From Nocardia sp. alder85J (GTDB lineage: Bacteria > Actinomycetota > Actinomycetes > Mycobacteriales > Mycobacteriaceae), in the NCBI RefSeq assembly GCF_020176955.2, contig NZ_JAIUCZ020000011.1:1-64000 (forward strand): a stretch of 64,000 bases of DNA, in the 5' to 3' direction. Position 1 is the first letter of the stretch; every line of letters begins with the position of its first letter. Positions 17,568 through 25,805 of this stretch are shown here, one piece after another. The position numbers were made by a program, and so were the translations under genes. Under the pieces are notes generated by a model that made no database searches, had not been told where the DNA came from, and was given only the letters and a program-made list of their open reading frames with translations.

Positions 17568-18140
17568 ATGCCCGACGACCGTCCCACCTATTCCGTGTAC
17601 GGCCTCACCCCGGATCGGCCTGTGGCGATCAGCTTGCCACCGGTAGAAGCGATGCCAGACCAGCCGTTGCCGGACGCTGGTCCCTTCTTGCGCGTGTGCA
17701 GTGGAGCAGAAGCGCCGAGCACGGCGATGATGCGGATCGCGGTCCAGTTGGTTGGCATCTGGCACTATACCCACGAGCAGCGCCCCAAGGAGCCGGAAGC
17801 TCTGGCTCGGCTGAACGAACAGCTGAATCTCGCCATCTGGCTCATTGATCGGGAGGCGGGTGGACACGTCAAAAACGTTGTCCCCCAAGCTGATGCGCCG
17901 CTCGCACCATCGTCGTATGGTCAGTGGGCTGCGTGGCTGATCTGGAAATATCTGCTCTACGCCTTGCGCCAGGACGCCGCCGAATATCAGGAGCGTGACG
18001 CGGCCGAACTGCTGCGATGCGTCCAGTCGTTCGATGCCTTGGTCGACAGCGTGCAACGGGGCCGGCTGCGGTTGCCTGCGGAAGCCACTGATGTGTTTCC
18101 GCCGAGGATGGTGGCTCACGAGCCCGGAGGTTCCTCGTGA
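17568..18140 (+). CDS. DUF4254-like hypothetical protein
   Basis: This 190-residue protein of unknown function is mainly helical in its centre (FLRVCSGAEAPSTAMMRIAV, LARLNEQLNLAIWLIDRE). That layout resembles DUF4254 proteins of mycobacteria and nocardiae, although the match is from memory. The ATG at 17568 is used because the protein then starts MPDDRPTYSVYGL and AAGGA lies 12 bases upstream. The next gene starts in a GTGA overlap with its stop codon. It belongs to the small-gene operon controlled from the divergent region near 15.5 kb. Confidence 0.65.
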   Translation: MPDDRPTYSVYGLTPDRPVAISLPPVEAMPDQPLPDAGPFLRVCSGAEAPSTAMMRIAVQLVGIWHYTHEQRPKEPEALARLNEQLNLAIWLIDREAGGHVKNVVPQADAPLAPSSYGQWAAWLIWKYLLYALRQDAAEYQERDAAELLRCVQSFDALVDSVQRGRLRLPAEATDVFPPRMVAHEPGGSS

Positions 18141-18340
18141 TGGCTTCGGACCCGTTACCGGACAGAACGTTTGTTCACGCGGACGGCAAGCTGGCCGAAT
18201 TCATGTGCCAGGTGTCTTTGCTGGAGCTGACGGTCGAACGCGCTCGGGTACTGCGCCACATCCATCGCTTTCACCATCCTGATGAGTGCAGGGTGCATCT
18301 GGAAGCGGCATATCTGCTGCTGGTCGAGGATTGCTGGTGA
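18137..18340 (+). CDS. Small hypothetical protein (67 residues)
   Basis: The GTG start overlaps the preceding stop in GTGA, and its own stop overlaps the next start in GTGA, so it lies in a tightly coupled operon. The product contains FMCQVSLLELTVERARVLRHI and two Cys residues and is predicted to be helical. No family is recognised. Confidence 0.6.
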   Translation: MMASDPLPDRTFVHADGKLAEFMCQVSLLELTVERARVLRHIHRFHHPDECRVHLEAAYLLLVEDCW

Positions 18341-18747
18341 CGTCGGTGTCGCCGCTGGTATGGATGCTGTGGCCGATTTCGGTGGTCGTGGTGGCGGTGC
18401 TGGGGTTTCGGGCGGGACAGTGGTGGAGGAAATATCGCCAGCCTGCTCGACATAGGTTCGTGCCCGGACAGTATGAGCACGACGGTTGGGATACTCGGGA
18501 CGACAGGGAGAGGCCGGAGGGATCGCAGCCGGCCTCAGCCCCAGAGGTGGGGACTGATGGCGACACAGTGGTATTGCCGCGATTGCAGGATGTTGTGCCT
18601 CCGGTACGGGCAACTCCGATTCGGAGGCCGCCGTGGCTACGCCACGAGCATAGTCAGCCGATTAGCAGTTTCCCGCTCATCGGAGGAGGAACGCATACAT
18701 CACATTGGGGCGTTCCCGAACCTCATCAATCATCAAATGCCATATAG
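18337..18747 (+). CDS. Membrane protein with one N-terminal helix
   Basis: This 136-residue product starts at a GTG that overlaps the previous stop. A single hydrophobic segment (VWMLWPISVVVVAVLGF, about residues 7-23) is followed by RAGQWWRKYRQPARHRF, a positive cytoplasmic flank. The rest is polar and proline-rich. Its 3' end overlaps the end of the convergent frameshifted gene by 71 bp, and the last ~40 residues may not be native. A short alternative frame from ATG 18557 (MATQWYCRDCRMLC) crosses the same DNA. Confidence 0.5.
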   Translation: MTSVSPLVWMLWPISVVVVAVLGFRAGQWWRKYRQPARHRFVPGQYEHDGWDTRDDRERPEGSQPASAPEVGTDGDTVVLPRLQDVVPPVRATPIRRPPWLRHEHSQPISSFPLIGGGTHTSHWGVPEPHQSSNAI

Positions 18748-19713
18748 GCTTTCGATATTCGTCTGCTGTTTCTCTGCCCTTGTGAACAACCGGTGTAAGG
18801 GCGGGATCATTTGACGCGACGGCAAGACATGCGGCGAACACGCGGTATCGCGCTGTCGTATACCAGTGCGCGTCACACTCCTCAAGTCGATCTGCCACCC
18901 TCGCCATATTCACCGTGGCGTCTCTGAGGTCGTCCAGTGAGTAATCAAACAGATACATCATCTTGGCGATCCCCGGTACGGAATCGCTATCGAAAATTCG
19001 CCGCGCTGTTTGCTCATCCATTCCGTCGCCTGTACTCACAGAGCCCGGCGTTGTCAGTTCCTGCACTGCGGATATGACCAACCATGGAAAAACTCTGTAG
19101 TCGTACCTCTCCTGACCGCCCTCTAATGTATCGTCCGCGACTGCTTCATCGTGATCGAAATCGAGTTCAGTTTCGGGCGAGTACGCTGCCGTGAGCGCGC
19201 GGAACCGAGCTGCTTGATCTAGTAACTCATAGTAAAGCTCCGTAACGATCTCAAAGCTTAGCGATCTAATTCTATCGTAGGCATTACTGAAGAGTTCGAC
19301 GGTGCGAGACGCATAGGTTCTGGCCTCTTTCAGGGCACGTTTTGCGGGCCGCGTCTTTGGACAGGATCCTAATCCGTTCTGCAAGCTCAAAATCTATCGG
19401 CTGCCCATTTACAGCGAACTGCTCTTCCTGCAACGCTACAAGGTCAGCAACTATTGAATAGGCTTCCTCGCGGTCAAAGCGCAACAGCAAGTCGCCATAC
19501 AGGCGGAGACTTTCAAGGGCGATCCATGTGCTTTCTATGTTGTTTCGCTGTAGCGCACTCTTTGCATTGGACACAAGTATAGGAGTCGCCATGTCGATGG
19601 CTCCCCTTGAAGCCAGCGTTCGCCCGAACGCGAGAAGAAAATCTAGATCGTCGGCTGTTCCTTGATTGTTCAGCTGTCGAGTCATCGCTTCTTCGACCGC
19701 CGGTATGATGCTC
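18677..19713 (-). pseudogene. Frameshifted, 5'-truncated gene of unknown function
   Basis: Two overlapping minus-strand frames read as one helical protein. The first part includes DDLDFLLAFGRTLASRGAIDM and ends around ELAERIRILSKDAARK. The second continues from RALKEARTYASRTVELFSNAY to the stop at 18677. The shift lies near the TTTT run at 19340-19343. The true N-terminus is missing because the IS3-type element begins at 19714. I do not recognise the family. GC content is low, as in the CBASS genes. If the shift is a sequencing error the gene would still be 5'-truncated. Confidence 0.6.
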
Positions 19714-19749
19714 GGGCCTTGACCCCGGAAGTTGGACACGGGGAAATGA

Positions 19750-20043
19750 TTATGCTGCCAGGCCGACAGTATCGGACATGAGCGTGTTCTCGTAATCGAC
19801 CGGACTTCGGTAACCGCAGTAGGAATGTCTTCTGCGTGTGTTGTATCGAGTGATCCACCGGAACACCGACAACCGCGCCGCGCGGGCTGATTCCCATCGG
19901 GCCGCGCCCTGCAGGGTCTCGCGTTTCAGGGTCGCGTTGAACGACTCGGCGAGCGCGTTGTCCGCACTCGAGCCGACCGCACCCATCGACTGCATGACAC
20001 CGAGTTCGGCGCATACGGTCGCGAAAGCCTTTGCCGTGTACTG
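19750..20043 (-). pseudogene. OrfB C-terminal part of the outer IS3 element
   Basis: The frame encodes YTAKAFATVCAELGVMQS through the catalytic Glu segment NALAESFNATLKRE to YRSPVDYENTLMS and a stop. It continues exactly from HSDHGSQ encoded at the far side of the IS30 insertion, so the transposase is broken between the second Asp and the Glu of the DDE triad. Confidence 0.9.
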
Positions 20044-20183
20044 CTCAGGTTCAACCGGTGGTCGCAACACCCGAGGTCATGGAGGGTGTTATGGGACGGC
20101 CATCGGACTGGATGCGGGAGGTCTGAGGTGCCCCAAGGTTCTCGGACAGTGCCCCAAAGTAGGATTGGGGTAACTGAACGGAG

Positions 20184-20483
20184 TTGTCTGTGGCACAGAA
20201 GAAGTCGCGGAATTTCAGTCCCGAGTTCCGGGATACCGCGGCCCGGGAGGTTGTCGAGAAGTCCCGGGCGGTCGAGGATGTGGCCCGTGATTGTGGTGTC
20301 ACCGGTCAGACGATCCGGAATTGGGTGAGGGAGTTCCGGCAGGCCCACCCGCCGGCCGATACGGAGTTGACTGTGACCGAGCGGGCCCGGTTGAAGGAAT
20401 TGGAGCGGCGGGTCCGGGAACTGGAGGAGGAGAACCGCTTCTTGGGAAAATCGGTGGCCTTCTTCGCGAAGAAGCACCGGTGA
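20184..20483 (+). CDS. IS3-family transposase OrfA (copy 2)
   Basis: This 99-residue DNA-binding subunit is identical to that of copy 1, with the helix-turn-helix and coiled coil intact. It overlaps orfB by four bases. Confidence 0.93.
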   Translation: MSVAQKKSRNFSPEFRDTAAREVVEKSRAVEDVARDCGVTGQTIRNWVREFRQAHPPADTELTVTERARLKELERRVRELEEENRFLGKSVAFFAKKHR

Positions 20484-21364
20484 CTGTGAAATACGCGTTC
20501 ATCGCCTCCGAAGAAGGCAGTCATCCCGTCGTGTCCATGTGCCGGTGGGTGAAGGTGTCCCGGTCCGGGTATTACTCGTGGCGCAACCGTGAGTCCTCGG
20601 CCACCGCGCAGCGGCGCGAGATCCTCGCTGCTGAGATCCGGTTCTGTTTCGAGCATTCCGACGGCACCTACGGGTATCGGCGCATCCACGCCCAGCTGGC
20701 CCGCCGGGGCACCGTCGTGGACCCGGAGACGGTCCGCACGATCATGCGTGAGCTGGGGCTCGTGGCGTGCCAGCCGCGGCCGTGGCGTCCGGTCACCACC
20801 GTCGCCGGCGATGCCGGTGACCTGCCCGATCTGGTCCGCCGCGACTTCACCGCCGACGCGCCCGCGACCAAGCTGGTCGGCGACATCACCTACATCCGGA
20901 CCTGGGAGGGATGGCTGTATCTGGCGACCGTGCTGGATTGCTTCTCGAAAAAAGTGATCGGGTACGCGATGGCCGATCATATGCGTACCGAACTGGTGGC
21001 CGACGCGCTCCGCATGGCGGCATGTAATCTGCCGTTCCGGCCGGGTGAGACAATCTTTCACAGCGACCGCGGCGCGCAATATCTTTCGGCCGAATTCTCG
21101 GGCGTGGCTGCGGAACTGGGCGTGCAACGCTCCGTCGGCCGCACCGGAATATGCTACGACAACGCCTGGGCGGAATCGTTCAACGGCACCCTGAAGAACG
21201 AGCGGGTCAACCGCACCGAGTACCCCACCCGCGAACATGCGCGAAGGGACATCACCAGCTATATCGAATTGCGGTACAACCAGATTCGACTCCACTCAGG
21301 AATTGACTACCGCACACCGAACGAAGTAGAGTCCGAGTGGTTCGACCGGAGCAAGGCAGCATAA
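20480..21364 (+). CDS. IS3-family transposase OrfB (copy 2)
   Basis: This 294-residue DDE transposase is identical to the copy 1 protein, with the two Asp and one Glu catalytic residues present. The GTG at 20480 overlaps the orfA stop. Two identical intact copies suggest that the element is recently active. Confidence 0.93.
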   Translation: MTVKYAFIASEEGSHPVVSMCRWVKVSRSGYYSWRNRESSATAQRREILAAEIRFCFEHSDGTYGYRRIHAQLARRGTVVDPETVRTIMRELGLVACQPRPWRPVTTVAGDAGDLPDLVRRDFTADAPATKLVGDITYIRTWEGWLYLATVLDCFSKKVIGYAMADHMRTELVADALRMAACNLPFRPGETIFHSDRGAQYLSAEFSGVAAELGVQRSVGRTGICYDNAWAESFNGTLKNERVNRTEYPTREHARRDITSYIELRYNQIRLHSGIDYRTPNEVESEWFDRSKAA

Positions 21365-22782
21365 GAAATCCAAAACCTCGCTGTCCGAAATCTTTCCGGC
21401 CCCTCAGTCACCGGGCGGGCGCCGATGAAGTCGCCGGGACATCCCGGCCATCAGCGTTCGGTCGAGCGCTTGTTCTGGGACAAGATCGCAGAAGGTGTCC
21501 TGCCGACGGAAGCCGGTGTGGTGGTGGGGGTATCGCCTGTCGCGGGTACTCGATGGTTCCGCGATGCTGGCGGGATGTCACCGTATTCCTGGAGCCGGCC
21601 CGGCGGCCGCTACCTGTCGTTCGCCGAGCGCGAAGAGATCGCGCTGCTGAAGGCTCGGGGCATGGGGGTGCGGCAGATCGCACAGGTGCTGGACCGCAGC
21701 CCGTCGACGATCTCGCGGGAGCTGCGGCGCAACGCCGCGACTCGTGGCGGCAAGCTCGACTACCGCGCATCGGTTGCCCAGTGGAAGGCCGAACTGTTCG
21801 CTGGACGCCCGAAGACTGCGAAACTTGTTGGTAATCAACAACTCCGAGAATATGTTCAGCACCGCCTGGCGGGACGGATCGCGGACGCGGAAGGCCGGGT
21901 TGCCGCGGGCCCGGCGACCGGAGAATGGACCGGCCGGAACAAGCCGCATCGAGCGGACCGGGCCTGGGTTCAGGCGTGGAGTCCGGAGCAGATCTCCCAG
22001 CGGCTGCGGATCGATTTCCCTGGCGACCCGTCGATGCGGATCAGCCACGAAGCCATCTACCAGGCGCTCTACATCGAAGGCCGCGGAGCACTCGACCGCA
22101 AGCTCATCTTGAACCTGCGCACCGGCCGGGCCCTGCGCATGCCCCGCGCCCGCTCGAAACGCGTGGCCTGGGCGCACGTCACTGCCGACGTGCTGATCAG
22201 TGAACGTCCCGCCGAAGCCGATGATCGTGCCACCCCTGGCCACTGGGAAGGCGACCTGATCATCGGCACCGGCCGCTCGGCCGTCGGCACCCTGGTCGAG
22301 CGGAACACCCGGTTCACCGTGCTCGTCCACCTGCCTCGCGAGCGCGGGTGGGGTGAGTCCGCGCCGGTGAAGAACGGTCCGGCGCTCAGTGGCTACGGAG
22401 CGTCGTCGATGAACAAGGCGCTGACCGCCGCATTGAACAAGATTCCCGAGCGAATGCTGAAGTCCCTGACCTGGGATCGCGGCAAGGAGCTATCTGCGCA
22501 TGCGGCGCTGACACGCAAGACCGGTGTCCCGATCTTCTTCGCCGACCCGCACAGCCCGTGGCAGCGCGGAACCAACGAGAACACCAATGGCCTTCTGCGG
22601 CAGTACTTTCCGAAAGGCACCGACCTATCACGTTGGACCAAGCGTGATCTCGCCGCCGTCGCAGGCGCCCTCAACACGCGTCCGCGAAAGGCCCTCGGAT
22701 GGCGCACCCCGGCCGAAGCGATGGAACATCACCTACAATCGCTTTCGAAATAATTGTGTTGCGACGACCAGTTGAATCCGCC

Positions 22783-23391
22783 CTGGCTTCCGTGGTCGGA
22801 ATGAAAGATCGCACCCTCCAGGCCGCCTCGGTTCCGGGCCGCGGCCCGCAGAGCGTCGGAGACGAGTTCGGTGCGCATGTGGTCGGCGATCGACCAGCCG
22901 GCCAGCCGCCGTGAGTGGCAGTCGATGACGGTCGCGAGATACAGGAATTCGCCGTTACCGCAGGGCAGGTAGGTGATGTCACCGACGTAGCGGGTGTTCG
23001 GCGCGGCGGCGGTGAAATCACGGCCGAGCAGGTCCGGTGCTTTCTGATCGGCGGGTTCCGGGATGGTGGTGCGGTGCCGGCGGCGCAACCGCAGCCCCTC
23101 GATGCCGTGCTCACGCATGAGGCGTCCGATCCGTTTGTGGTTGACCCGCTCACCAGCGGGGACACTGTCGTTGAGCTCGGCGGTGATCCGCGGCCGGCCG
23201 ACAGTCCGGTCGGCGTCGTGGACCTTCCGGATCCGCTCGACGAGGCGGGCATCAGCGTCCGCGCGCGCCGCACGGGCGGGTGCCGCGGCGGCCCAGGCGT
23301 AGTAGGAGGAGCGTGCGATGTCGATGACCTGGCACAACCGCTTCACCGGGTAGGTGTCGGAGTGGTCTGCGACGAACTGGAAGCGGTTCAC
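22783..23391 (-). pseudogene. OrfB N-terminal part of the outer IS3 element
   Basis: The frame starts at GTG 23391, overlapping the orfA stop by GTGA. It encodes NRFQFVADHSDTYPVKRLCQ and the first DDE Asp in VGDITYLPCG, and reaches FHSDHGSQ, where the IS30 element interrupts it. The last residues before its new stop come from the IS30 end. Confidence 0.9.
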
Positions 23392-23726
23392 CAGCGCGTC
23401 TCCCCCGCGAAATATTTGGCCGCCGACCGGAGGATGTCGCGTTCGGTCTCGAGCTTCGCCTTCTCGGCCCGCAACTGCTGGACCTCGGCGCGCAGGCGGG
23501 CGGCTTCCTGCTCGGGTGTCTCACCCGCCGGTGAGGCCGGGCCGCTGGTGCCGGTCGCGGCGCCGGGCTTGCGGACGGTGATGCCCGCGGTTTTGAGCCA
23601 GCCGGTCAGGGTGGGGTGGGAGATGCCGAGGTCGGCGGCGATCCCGGCCACGGTCGCGCCGGGAGTGTCGCGGTAGAGCGCGACCGCGTCGCGGCGGAAT
23701 TCCTCGCTGTATGTCTTGCGTGCCAT
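23388..23726 (-). CDS. OrfA of the outer IS3 element
   Basis: This 112-residue transposase subunit has a helix-turn-helix (ATVAGIAADLGISHPTLTGW) and a C-terminal coiled coil ending in ERDILRSAAKYFAGE, typical of IS3 OrfA. It is intact, but its partner orfB is disrupted. Confidence 0.92.
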   Translation of the reverse strand: MARKTYSEEFRRDAVALYRDTPGATVAGIAADLGISHPTLTGWLKTAGITVRKPGAATGTSGPASPAGETPEQEAARLRAEVQQLRAEKAKLETERDILRSAAKYFAGETRW

Positions 23727-23796
23727 CGGGTAGATCTTCTCGCTTCCCTGGCCTGGAGGCCAAGATCAGCGTGTCCACTACCTGGGGTCAGGGCCC

Positions 23797-23955
23797 GCCT
23801 ATCTTCAGGCCAAGTATGCCAGCTTGCCCAAGAAGGCTCACTACCGTATCGAGGGTTATTTTATGGCGCAATGCGAGCTTTACGACGTTTCTTTTGAATT
23901 TGATCGCTTCGAGGCGGGTTCGAATGGAGGAATTCGCAAGACTGGGCGGAGCTGA
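23797..23955 (+). pseudogene. 3' remnant of an unidentified gene upstream of xis-int
   Basis: An open frame enters from the outer IS3 end and runs 52 codons (AYLQAKYASLPKKAHYRIEG, then CELYDVSFEFDRFEAGSN) to a TGA at 23955. The amino-acid pattern looks like a real C-terminus, and the gene is on the strand of the xis-int pair. In pSAM2-like elements a replication gene sits in this position, but I cannot identify this remnant. Confidence 0.45.
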
Positions 23956-23997
23956 TCTCTAATAAATCTATGTCCCTTCGGGGTGAGAGGAGGTGTT

Positions 23998-24339
23998 ATG
24001 ACCAACCATCCAACGGCAAAATTTCTCGACAGTGCGACTGCCCTGCGGGTTCTGGCGAATACTTCGCTGCGTGTTGCAGACGGAGAAAAAATTGAGACTG
24101 CCTGGCTTATTCAGCAGCTAAAGACGGGTACGGAACCTGGTCCCTCTTCAGCGGTTGGTTCTCTTCTCACGATACCTGAAGCGGCAGATCAGCTGCGATT
24201 GAGCAGATGGGGCGTGTACGACCTTCTCCACAAGAAAGATCTACTGTCGGTGAAACAAGGACGCCGCCGGTTTATCCCTTCCAGCGAAATACACCGCTAC
24301 CTTGAGTCGCTTCCTCTTACCGGAGGCCAGTTACTATGA
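23998..24339 (+). CDS. Excisionase-type MerR/HTH_17 DNA-binding protein
   Basis: This 113-residue protein has a C-terminal excisionase-family winged helix (LLTIPEAADQLRLSRWGVYDL, then KQGRRRFIPSSEIHRYLESL). It would help the neighbouring integrase excise the element. The ATG follows GAGGAGG, and the gene overlaps int by four bases (ATGA). The order xis-int is that of actinomycete integrative elements. Confidence 0.85.
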   Translation: MTNHPTAKFLDSATALRVLANTSLRVADGEKIETAWLIQQLKTGTEPGPSSAVGSLLTIPEAADQLRLSRWGVYDLLHKKDLLSVKQGRRRFIPSSEIHRYLESLPLTGGQLL

Positions 24340-25805
24340 GCCGCCGCGTGAGAGGCGGCGGGAGCGTCTACAAGCGGAAAGACGGACGATGGGAAGGTAC
24401 GGCCTACCTCCCTACTCCAAGCGGCGCGGTACGTCGCGTCAGCGTCTACGGGAAGACGGGCAAGGAAGCTAATGATAAGCTGGCAATCAAGCTAGCCGAT
24501 GCAAAGCGCGGTATACCAGTTCCGGAACGTGCATGGACAGTCGGCGGTTATCTTGACTATTGGATGGCCAATGTTGCACCGAAAGATTTGCGTCCGTCAA
24601 CCTTGTATATGTACGAAGGAATCATTCGGTTACATATAAAGCCGGTTCTCGCCTCTCGGTCACTTACGCGGCTTACGGTCGTTGAACTACAGAAATTTAT
24701 GAACGAGCAGGTCGCGCGGGGCATGACCAACTCGACAAGTATTCAGGTCAAGACCGTGCTCATGGCTGCATTGACGAATGCGATGCGCGAGGATGTCGTA
24801 CAAAGAAATGTCGCTCGATTGGTGAAGCTCAAAACCCCTGAGCGTAAACAGGTTCACCCATGGACAGTGGAGGAAGTCAAGCATTTCCTTACCTTCATCA
24901 GAGAGGAGCAGCTGTATCCTGCATTTCTCATAACTGCCATCTACGGCACGCGGCTAGGCGAGGTCATGGGTCTCCGCTGGTCGGATATTGACTGGGAGCG
25001 CAACATACTTCATATTAGGCAACAACTGTTGATCGTGGGGAATGAATTCATGACCGGACCCCTTAAGACCAAGCAGAGCAAGCGCGACCTTCCACTTTTG
25101 TTGCCTGTGCGCCTAGCGCTGATCGAATACCGACAGACAATGATGAACCTTGGCATCGAACCGGCTGATGACTTGGATCTAATCTTTCGGAATGAAAAAG
25201 GTCTCCCTGTTCGGCCAAGTAGGTTCGGCCAGTATCTATTTCACAAGCTGGCAAAGGCGGCGGGTCTTCGGCGAGTTCGTTTCCATGATTTCCGACACTC
25301 TGCGGCAACACTGCTCAAGAATCTCGGAGTACCAGACAAGGATATACAGGGGATTTTGGGTCACGCCAAAGTCAGTACTACTCAGGAAATCTATCAACAT
25401 GTCGATATATCCGTGCAGCAACAAGGACTCAGTCGAGTAGAACATGTGCTGATGAATTCTGATGCTAGCACCCAAGGCCGTCAACTACTACCGTCGAGGA
25501 CTCGATTTGAGGACAGCGGCACACCGATTCAATCTGTTGACAGGCCGGATGATCGTGAGATGCAAGTCGCTATACCATATTTTGAACGGCTCACAAGTGA
25601 TCGCTCGTTGACCCCTGTCATGCAGCAGCTGCGAGCAGCCACGACAAAGCGTATTTTTGGCTCATTTGCCGTCAATTTAGCCGTCAAAAGTAGTCAATCC
25701 AACAGCTCAAGTCTGGTGCTATGGGAGTGGCTGCCACTCCGAGAAGCGCTCACGCCATCCCCTTCTCGGAAGCTGTCAATCCGGATGAGACATCAGGCTG
25801 CGTAG
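24336..25805 (+). CDS. Tyrosine site-specific integrase (phage/AICE type)
   Basis: This 489-residue recombinase has an N-terminal AP2-like arm-binding start (GGGSVYKRKDGRWEGTAYLP). The SAM-like core-binding domain is around 70-160. The catalytic domain has Arg in TAIYGTRLGEVMGL, HxxR in FHDFRHSAATLL, His in LGHAKVSTT and the nucleophilic Tyr in QEIYQHVD. The catalytic residues are complete. The last seven or so residues come from the IS inserted at about 25783, so the native C-terminus is lost but the enzyme may still work. Lower GC than the backbone fits a transferred element. Its attachment site should lie just downstream but has been displaced by the IS. Confidence 0.92.
   Translation: MSRRVRGGGSVYKRKDGRWEGTAYLPTPSGAVRRVSVYGKTGKEANDKLAIKLADAKRGIPVPERAWTVGGYLDYWMANVAPKDLRPSTLYMYEGIIRLHIKPVLASRSLTRLTVVELQKFMNEQVARGMTNSTSIQVKTVLMAALTNAMREDVVQRNVARLVKLKTPERKQVHPWTVEEVKHFLTFIREEQLYPAFLITAIYGTRLGEVMGLRWSDIDWERNILHIRQQLLIVGNEFMTGPLKTKQSKRDLPLLLPVRLALIEYRQTMMNLGIEPADDLDLIFRNEKGLPVRPSRFGQYLFHKLAKAAGLRRVRFHDFRHSAATLLKNLGVPDKDIQGILGHAKVSTTQEIYQHVDISVQQQGLSRVEHVLMNSDASTQGRQLLPSRTRFEDSGTPIQSVDRPDDREMQVAIPYFERLTSDRSLTPVMQQLRAATTKRIFGSFAVNLAVKSSQSNSSSLVLWEWLPLREALTPSPSRKLSIRMRHQAA

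Larger units (their letters stand above)
20124..21406 (+). mobile_element. IS3-family element, 1283 bp, copy 2
   Basis: It has the same ends and length as copy 1 but is inverted. It is flanked by its own direct repeat GTC (20121-20123 and 21407-21409). It lies in the IS30-type transposase gene and is the youngest layer of the nest. Both copies keep matched duplications, so each arrived by its own insertion. Confidence 0.93.
20091..22753 (+). pseudogene. IS30-family transposase, interrupted after codon 11
   Basis: The native start is ATG 20091, preceded by GGAGGG. Eleven codons (MGRPSDWMREV) are followed by the 1283-bp IS. After the IS, with one GTC copy removed, the frame continues TGRAPMKSPGHPG and runs to the stop at 22753. 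The 442 residues from ATG 21425 keep the HTH_38 region (YLSFAEREEIALLKARGMGV) and the rve core, with WEGDLIIG, LTWDRGKEL and RGTNENTNGLLR holding the DDE residues. A shortened protein might still be made from 21425, but its own promoter has been displaced. Confidence 0.88.
20044..22782 (+). mobile_element. IS30-family element, itself interrupted by the 1283-bp IS
   Basis: The left end reads TTCAACCGGTGGTCGCAACAC and the right end, on the other strand, TTCAACTGGTCGTCGCAACAC. The direct repeat CTG flanks the element at 20041-20043 and 22783-22785. Without its insert the element is about 1.45 kb and holds one transposase gene. It lies inside orfB of the outer IS3 element. Confidence 0.85.
19714..23796 (-). 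mobile_element. IS3-family element interrupted by an IS30-type element
   Basis: The outer ends are GGGCCTTGACCCCGG on the left and, on the other strand, GGGCCCTGACCCCAGG on the right. TGGACAC follows inside both. Without the insert it is about 1.34 kb, the normal IS3 size. orfA and the first two thirds of orfB lie at 22783-23726, and the last third of orfB lies at 19750-20043. The IS30-type element sits between them and is flanked by a CTG duplication. I see no clear duplication around the outer element. Confidence 0.85.

Noticed and set aside
18473..18814. Alternative frame with MATQWYCRDCRMLC as a small zinc-finger-like gene
   Set aside because: It overlaps the better-coupled membrane protein frame, has only two close Cys in usable spacing, and runs into the convergent pseudogene.
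15924..21406. Composite transposon bounded by two inverted IS copies
   Set aside because: Each copy has its own matched duplication, and the outermost flanks (CGT and GTC) do not match.
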